34,785 nucleotides of DNA from Ilumatobacteraceae bacterium (GTDB taxonomy: Bacteria; Actinomycetota; Acidimicrobiia; Acidimicrobiales; Ilumatobacteraceae): positions 1 through 34,785 of the forward strand of contig JAHEKY010000024.1 of the NCBI GenBank assembly GCA_024644465.1, written 5' to 3'. Positions 30,753-34,785 of the stretch are shown here, one piece after another. The position numbers were made by a program, and so were the translations under genes. The notes beneath the pieces are model-generated. The model was not told the origin of the DNA, did no database searches, and saw only the letters and a list, made by a program, of their open reading frames with translations. Numbering within the stretch: position 1 is the first letter of the stretch; each line of letters starts with the position of its first letter.

Positions 30753-30778
30753 ACCCTAACTGAGTGAGCACTCACTCA
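30753..30778 (-). promoter_or_regulatory. Promoter and TetR operator of the exporter operon
   Basis: TGAGTGAG (30761-30768), CA, CTCACTCA (30771-30778) is a perfect 8-bp inverted repeat of the kind bound by TetR/AcrR dimers (TGAGTGAG half-sites are common in the family). It lies 2 bp upstream of the -10 box TAGGGT (minus strand, 30753-30758). A repressor bound there would block the -10/-35 spacer, giving autoregulation of the operon. Confidence 0.7.
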
Positions 30779-30861
30779 TGCGCCGCCGCCCGTCGGTCAC
30801 CGGTCACAACCGACCGCACCCCGCGTCGCCTCCCGGGCAGTCGCCGTGACAGGCTGCATCG

Positions 30862-31668
30862 ATGAACCCGATCATCGGCCCCGACTGGCTGGGCGACCGG
30901 CTCGCCGACATCGTCGTGTGCCACGTCGGCACGACGATGACCGGGGCCGACCCGTACCGCACGTACCTCGGCGGCCACCTGCCGGGCGCGCGCTACGTGT
31001 CACTCGACGACGCGTTGGCGGGGCCACCAGCGCCGGTCGTCGGCCGCCACCCGCTGCCGTCGCCGGAGGAGTTCGCCGCGACGCTTTCCGCGATCGGCGT
31101 CGACGAACACGCGACGGTCGTCGCCTACGACGACCGAGGCGGGGCGTTCGCTGCCCGCCTCGTCTGGATGCTGCGGATCATCGGCCAACCGGCGGCAGTC
31201 CTCGACGGCGGCATCGCCGCGTGGCCACACGCACTCGAAGCCGGCCCAGTGGCGACCACGCCCGTCGATCGGACGCCGGTGCCGTGGCCGGCCGGGGCGC
31301 TTGCCGACTCCGACGCCGTGCAGACGCACCTCGACGCCGGCGGCATCGTGGTCGACAGCAGGGACGCGGCGCGCTATCGAGGCGAGGTCGAACCGATCGA
31401 CGCGGTCGCCGGCCACGTCCCGGGAGCCGTCAATCTGCCGTTCGCCGACAACCTGGTCGACGGCCGGTTCCGCCCGGCGAGCGAACTCGCGGACCGGTTC
31501 GCGATGATCGCGGCCGACGACGATCCGATCGTGTACTGCGGATCGGGCGTCACCGCCTGCCACAACGCACTCGCGATCGAGGCCGCCGGCCGTTCGCTCC
31601 CACGGGTGTACGTCGGCTCGTGGTCCGGATGGTCGACGGAGCCCGGTCGGCCGGTCGCGCGCGGCTGA
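30862..31668 (+). CDS. Thiosulfate/3-mercaptopyruvate sulfurtransferase, 268 aa
   Basis: A two-domain rhodanese. The N-terminal domain (~1-125) is inactive, with AAYD-like strands and GHLPGARYVSLDD (38-50). The C-terminal domain (~145-268) has VVDSRDAARYRGEVEPID, GHVPGAVNLPF and the active loop C226-G-S-G-V-T (VYCGSGVTACHN). A CGSGVT loop is characteristic of 3-mercaptopyruvate sulfurtransferases, while thiosulfate sulfurtransferases usually have CRKGVT, so mercaptopyruvate is the better guess. It transfers sulfane sulfur to thiols or cyanide in the cytosol. ATG 30862 is 6 nt after CAGGCT (30850-30855). It ends 5 bp from the convergent EamA gene. Confidence 0.92.
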   Translation: MNPIIGPDWLGDRLADIVVCHVGTTMTGADPYRTYLGGHLPGARYVSLDDALAGPPAPVVGRHPLPSPEEFAATLSAIGVDEHATVVAYDDRGGAFAARLVWMLRIIGQPAAVLDGGIAAWPHALEAGPVATTPVDRTPVPWPAGALADSDAVQTHLDAGGIVVDSRDAARYRGEVEPIDAVAGHVPGAVNLPFADNLVDGRFRPASELADRFAMIAADDDPIVYCGSGVTACHNALAIEAAGRSLPRVYVGSWSGWSTEPGRPVARG

Positions 31669-31677
31669 CGCGGTCAG
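31665..31677. terminator. Small palindrome spanning two convergent stop codons
   Basis: CTGAC (31665-31669), GCG, GTCAG (31673-31677) contains the TGA of the sulfurtransferase and the TGA of the EamA gene on the other strand. With a one-base bulge the stem extends to GGC/GCC. It may be a weak bidirectional terminator; there is no U-tract. Confidence 0.3.
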
Positions 31678-32600
31678 GCCGCCGCGACGACCGGCTCCGG
31701 AACGGCGGCGGGCTCCGATCGCAGCATCAGCCAGACGACGGCGCCGATGATCACCGCGCCGCCGCCGAGCGTCGCGAGGCTCGGCTGCTCCCCCGGCCAG
31801 ATCCACACCCAGAGTGGGGCCAGCACGACTTCGGTCATCAGCAGCAGGGGGACTCTCGCCGCGGCGACCGAACGATGGCCGAGGTTGAACAGCGGCAGCC
31901 CGATGCCGAGCGCGATCCCGCCGGACACGATCGCCATGGCGAGGTCCCGCCAGCTGACCGTGAGCCCGGTCTGGACGGCGGCGAACACGCCCGTGCCGAT
32001 CGCGAGGAACGAACCCGCGAGCAGCGTCGGGATGACGGGGTCGACGCCCGACGCCGAACGTTGCAGGACGCTGTACAACCCGATCAGCACGGGGATCAGC
32101 GCGGCGAACAGCAGCCCGAGCGCCGAACCGGTTTCGAGGCCGGCGCCGACCATGATCGCCACGCCGACCGCGGTGACGCTGATCGCGGTGAGCGTCGACC
32201 GCTCGACGCGCTCGCGCAGCAGTACCCAGCCGATGATCGCCGCGAAGACGGGCGCGGCCGCGAGCAGGAACAGCGTCGTCGCGGCCGATGTCCGTGCCAG
32301 CGCCAGGATGTAGAACATCGATGTGGCAGCGAGCACGAGCGAGGCCGCCCACGTCGTGCGGGTGACACCGGCGAACACGACTGGGCGGCGGCCGCGGCGG
32401 GCGACGATCAGCAGCACCATCGCGGCGGCGGTCGACAGGCCGCGATAGGTGAGGAACTGCAGTTCGCTCGCCTCCTCGACGGCGCGGTAGGCGACGGCGG
32501 TGCAACTGAACGCGACGCCCGAACCGGCCACGAGGATCGCCCCCTGACGTTCGGTCAGTTCACCCTCGCCGAGAAACGCGCGTGCCACCGCCCGGATCAT
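31674..32600 (-). CDS. EamA/DMT-family transporter (10 TM), 308 aa
   Basis: A drug/metabolite-superfamily permease with two EamA repeats. Repeat one covers ~15-140 (GVAFSCTAVAYRAVEEASEL, YRGLSTAAAMVLLIVARRG, SMFYILALARTSAATTLFLL, PVFAAIIGWVLLRERVERST). Repeat two covers ~165-300 (ending VPLLLMTEVVLAPLWVWIWP, GEQPSLATLGGGAVIIGAVV). The R-E-R-V and G-E-Q-P motifs at the end of each repeat are typical. It sits in the cytoplasmic membrane; the substrate is unknown (amino-acid-like metabolite exporters are common). ATG 32600 has TAGGAT (minus strand, 32607-32612) 6 nt upstream. It lies 23 bp downstream of the RelA/SpoT-LOTUS gene on the same strand but appears to carry its own promoter. Confidence 0.9.
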   Translation of the reverse strand: MIRAVARAFLGEGELTERQGAILVAGSGVAFSCTAVAYRAVEEASELQFLTYRGLSTAAAMVLLIVARRGRRPVVFAGVTRTTWAASLVLAATSMFYILALARTSAATTLFLLAAAPVFAAIIGWVLLRERVERSTLTAISVTAVGVAIMVGAGLETGSALGLLFAALIPVLIGLYSVLQRSASGVDPVIPTLLAGSFLAIGTGVFAAVQTGLTVSWRDLAMAIVSGGIALGIGLPLFNLGHRSVAAARVPLLLMTEVVLAPLWVWIWPGEQPSLATLGGGAVIIGAVVWLMLRSEPAAVPEPVVAAA

Positions 32601-32623
32601 CGGCAGATCCTACGGCGGCAAGA

Positions 32624-34006
32624 TCACGTGAGCAGCCATCGGGCGACGGCGGCCCGGCGGCTGGCGTTCGCCGGTTCGATGATCCTCAGATCGGCCATCC
32701 GCTGCAGCGTCGACTCGACGAATTCCTCGGCGAGCCGGGACGCCGGCAACGGCGTACCGTCGTCGTCGCCGGCGAGCACCGCTTTCGCCACATAGTCGAG
32801 ATGGCGCCGGGAGATCGGCTCGCCGGTCGCCGCAGCACCGTCGCGGGCGGCGCGCGTCAGCTCGTTGAGCATGCGCGTACTCGGCGGTCGCGGCCCCATT
32901 TCGGCCCATGCATCGGCCAGCGAACCGTAGATCCGCGCCCACTGCGACGCGTCGACGAGCGGGAACCCGCGGTCGATGCGCCGCAGCCGTTGTGCCTCGT
33001 CCGGCGGTGCCGCGCTCGCCGCGTCGTCGGCGGCCTCCGGTGTCGCGACGTCCGCGTCAGGTGACGGCCGGCCGGCGGTCGGCGGCAGCAGGTACGCCTG
33101 GCGCCCCGTGCTGATCTCGCCGTCCGGCAGGACATGGCGGAGAAACCGTTTGAAGTTGTTGTGCCCGAACCAGTCGTCGCTGACTTCGGCACCGAACTCT
33201 TTCTGCAACGCCCACGCCAGCGACGACAGCTCGACGGGGCGGTCGAGCTGGTGCCAGCGGTCGAGCAGCATGCTCGCGGCGTCGGCGGCGACGCCGGAGA
33301 TCGCGGCTCGCTGATCCGGTTCGTCACTGGCGGTCTCGGCGACGACCGCTTCGTCGAGGCGGTCGAGTTCGGTGCGCAGGTCCTCCGCGATGTCGTCGAG
33401 CGTCGCGAGCAGGTCGGCCATCCGCTTGCTGAGGATCTCGACGAGCGGCGGCAGTTCGCCGGCCTTGCTGTACGTGTCTTCGTGCGTCAGCTCGCCCCAG
33501 CTGTCCTGGAGCAGCGTGCGGATCTGCAGCTCGCACGTCACGCGTGTGCGGCCGAGGAGCAGCCTCAGGTTGACGTGCCACCCTCGATAGCCGGAATCCT
33601 TCGGGGCGTCGACGTAATCGCGCTCGGTCGTCGGGTCGAGCGCGAGCGGTCGCTTCTGCCGCGGCGCGCGCGGCAGGTTGTCGAGGGCAGCCTGGACCAT
33701 CTCGAGGTCGCGGAGGTTGGTGCACGTGATCCGCAACCCGATGAGGTCGTCGACCACGTCGGGAATCTCGTCGACACTGGCGACGTGGTAGCGCTGCAGC
33801 TTGCGCCATGTCCGCCGCTTCGACTTGACACGGCCCGCGACGTTGCGGATGCGCGCGAGGTCACGATCGGACAGGAGGTCGTCGAGTTCGGTCGCGAGCA
33901 GCGTCGACGCGAGTTCGAGGGCAGGTTCGAGTGTCTCGGCACGGAACTGGTCGTACCAGGTGCCGAACTGGTCGTAGCCGAACGACGGCCCGCTCGCGGA
34001 GTCCAC
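32624..34006 (-). CDS. RelA/SpoT synthetase-domain protein fused to a LOTUS (OST-HTH)-like domain, 460 aa
   Basis: Residues ~25-215 match the RelA_SpoT nucleotidyltransferase (alarmone synthetase) domain with catalytic features intact: the basic ATP-site segment GRVKSKRRTWRKL (58-70), metal Asp87 in VVDDLIGLR, G-loop Tyr140 and His144 in SGYRGWHVNL, and Glu159 in CELQIRTLLQDSWGELTHED. There is no HD hydrolase domain. Residues ~245-308 (SMLLDRWHQLDRPVELSSLA...WFGHNNFKRFLRHVLP...AYLLP) resemble an OST-HTH/LOTUS RNA-binding winged helix. An acidic Ala/Pro linker (309-340) leads to a further ~120-residue helical domain I do not recognise. It may make (p)ppGpp or another pyrophosphorylated nucleotide, or modify RNA. 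GTG 34006 is preceded by TATCGT (34015-34020, minus strand) at 8 nt. Confidence 0.82.
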   Translation of the reverse strand: MDSASGPSFGYDQFGTWYDQFRAETLEPALELASTLLATELDDLLSDRDLARIRNVAGRVKSKRRTWRKLQRYHVASVDEIPDVVDDLIGLRITCTNLRDLEMVQAALDNLPRAPRQKRPLALDPTTERDYVDAPKDSGYRGWHVNLRLLLGRTRVTCELQIRTLLQDSWGELTHEDTYSKAGELPPLVEILSKRMADLLATLDDIAEDLRTELDRLDEAVVAETASDEPDQRAAISGVAADAASMLLDRWHQLDRPVELSSLAWALQKEFGAEVSDDWFGHNNFKRFLRHVLPDGEISTGRQAYLLPPTAGRPSPDADVATPEAADDAASAAPPDEAQRLRRIDRGFPLVDASQWARIYGSLADAWAEMGPRPPSTRMLNELTRAARDGAAATGEPISRRHLDYVAKAVLAGDDDGTPLPASRLAEEFVESTLQRMADLRIIEPANASRRAAVARWLLT

Positions 34007-34014
34007 GCCGCCGA

Positions 34015-34067
34015 ACGATACGGGACACGCGGCCACAACGGCCGTCTTCGGTTCGGCCCGGTAGGTT
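34015..34067. promoter_or_regulatory. Divergent leaderless promoters of the RelA-LOTUS gene and the membrane-protein gene
   Basis: On the minus strand TATCGT (34015-34020) is 8 nt before the GTG at 34006; on the plus strand TAGGTT (34062-34067) is 7 nt before the GTG at 34075. Between them CGGCC/GGCCG (34030-34044) forms a 5-bp inverted repeat around ACAAC, a possible but weak operator. Confidence 0.5.
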
Positions 34068-34074
34068 CGTCCGT

Positions 34075-34785
34075 GTGGGGACACCGTCGCAGCCGAGCGC
34101 CGCGAGCCAACCGACGGTGCGATCGGCCGCCCGCGCGGACTTCGCTTCGTCGTCCGGTGTGCAACGCGCCGCGCTGGTCGGCGTCGTGTTCTGGTTGGCG
34201 TACGAATGGGGCGCGGGCAACGAAGCGTTCACCCCGTGGCTGATCGCCCGCACGATCGCGTCGACGTCCGGTTACGGCTCGATCCCGATCGTCGCCGCGG
34301 TCGGCTTCGGCTTCACCCTCGTCCAGCAGCTCGTGTCGGGGTTCACGGCACTGATCGGCTTCTCGATGTTCGACCGGACGTCCGGCGCGGCGTGGCGGCG
34401 GTTGACGGCTCGGCTCGGCTCCGAGCCGACGACGTGGTCCGATCTCGGCGTCCTCAGCCAGAGCGCCGTCGTGTTCGGGCTCGGAACGACTGCGGTCGTG
34501 CTGATCGAGACGGTGACGAGCGGTGACGCGCGATGGCGCACCCACCGCCGCACCGTGGTGCGCAGCGCGACGCTGTGTGCGCTCGGCGTCGGCCTGATCG
34601 CCGGGCTCGCCGCCGGGCTCGCGCTGATCGGGCGGCGCAACGACGCGCTGCGCGGCACGACCGATCTGGTGCTCCGGGTCTTGGGCAACCCGTTGCTGTG
34701 GATCGGCCTCGTCTGCGTCGTGTTGCTCGTGCAGTACGTCAGGACGCCGAAGACGGACGCCGGCGCCACGCTCGGCGACGTCGAA
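34075..34785 (+). CDS. Multi-pass membrane protein, truncated by the window end (237 codons seen)
   Basis: An open frame starts at GTG 34075 and runs to the last base without a stop. The first ~28 residues are polar (Ser/Ala/Pro-rich). Hydrophobic stretches follow at ~31-45 (RAALVGVVFWLAYEW), ~68-98 (SIPIVAAVGFGFTLV, then LVSGFTALIGFSMF), ~126-147 (LSQSAVVFGLGTTAVVLIE), ~164-186 (SATLCALGVGLIAGLAAGLA) and ~203-222 (LGNPLLWIGLVCVVLLVQY), giving at least five spans. I do not recognise the family. The frame is supported by lack of stops, hydrophobic periodicity and a TAGGTT box 7 nt before the GTG. It is divergent from the RelA-LOTUS gene. Confidence 0.7.
   Translation, partial: MGTPSQPSAASQPTVRSAARADFASSSGVQRAALVGVVFWLAYEWGAGNEAFTPWLIARTIASTSGYGSIPIVAAVGFGFTLVQQLVSGFTALIGFSMFDRTSGAAWRRLTARLGSEPTTWSDLGVLSQSAVVFGLGTTAVVLIETVTSGDARWRTHRRTVVRSATLCALGVGLIAGLAAGLALIGRRNDALRGTTDLVLRVLGNPLLWIGLVCVVLLVQYVRTPKTDAGATLGDVE

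Noticed and set aside
26845-30767. Long plus-strand frames (671 and 799 aa) opposite the ABC exporter and tetR genes
   Set aside because: They are Asp/Arg/His-rich with no recognisable domain, and the opposite strand encodes motif-complete genes in a coupled operon.
32624-34006. ToxSAS-type toxin-antitoxin pair
   Set aside because: The synthetase domain fits, but no small antitoxin ORF overlaps or adjoins it. The neighbours are an EamA transporter with its own promoter and a divergent membrane protein.
1-34785. tRNA, rRNA, insertion sequence, prophage or integron content
   Set aside because: No transposase, integrase or phage-like protein and no RNA-gene sequence was recognised on either strand; base composition looks uniform throughout.

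Overview
The window is a GC-rich (roughly 70%), densely coded chromosomal segment. It holds 30 protein-coding genes, two of them cut by the window edges, with no RNA genes, insertion sequences, phage genes or CRISPR. Gene content suggests a free-living aerobic actinobacterium, most likely of the Acidimicrobiia (Ilumatobacter-like): DUF2277, mycothiol-dependent maleylpyruvate isomerase-type and UgpC/MsiK-type proteins, TANNNT-type promoters with leaderless starts, and a Tat-exported protein with a C-terminal domain I associate with that group. The taxonomic call is inference from memory; no marker gene is present.

Layout. 1-5919: the tail of a Cys/Met-metabolism PLP enzyme, then on the minus strand putA (fused proline dehydrogenase / glutamate-semialdehyde dehydrogenase), an orphan sugar-importer ATPase and a DUF1992 protein, with a PAS-AraC regulator divergent from putA across a large palindrome. 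5940-10881: small housekeeping genes in divergent and convergent pairs: zinc efflux (CDF), GNAT, DUF2277, NfuA, a maleylpyruvate isomerase-family protein, a Rieske oxygenase and SurE. 10871-16414: envelope or exported proteins: a membrane-anchored duplicated propeller protein, a Tat-exported protein and a DUF3179 lipoprotein, with a SnoaL-like protein between. 16524-19639: a plus-strand run of msrB, a PEP mutase/isocitrate lyase-family enzyme, a metallo-beta-lactamase-fold hydrolase and a crotonase. 19664-26389: an M20 peptidase and HrpA (minus), then a DHA2 transporter (plus). 26479-30745: a tetR / heterodimeric ABC exporter operon with overlapping genes and an apparent TetR operator. 30862-34785: a mercaptopyruvate-type sulfurtransferase, an EamA transporter, a RelA/SpoT-synthetase protein fused to a LOTUS-like domain, and a divergent membrane protein running off the window.

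How the genes work together. Most neighbours are functionally unrelated. The convincing units are putA with its divergent regulator and the tetR-ABC exporter operon. Transcription appears mostly leaderless: 16 genes have a (T/C)ANNNT box 6-8 nt before the start codon, which settled several GTG starts.

The most unusual items are the RelA/SpoT-LOTUS fusion, a recurring small palindrome (TAGTYGTG-N5-CACGAC) with a compensatory base-pair change between copies, a 91-bp nested palindrome at 18710-18800, and two divergent -10 boxes sharing bases at 8238-8247. I saw no multi-gene cluster that I can call a new defence or biosynthetic system.
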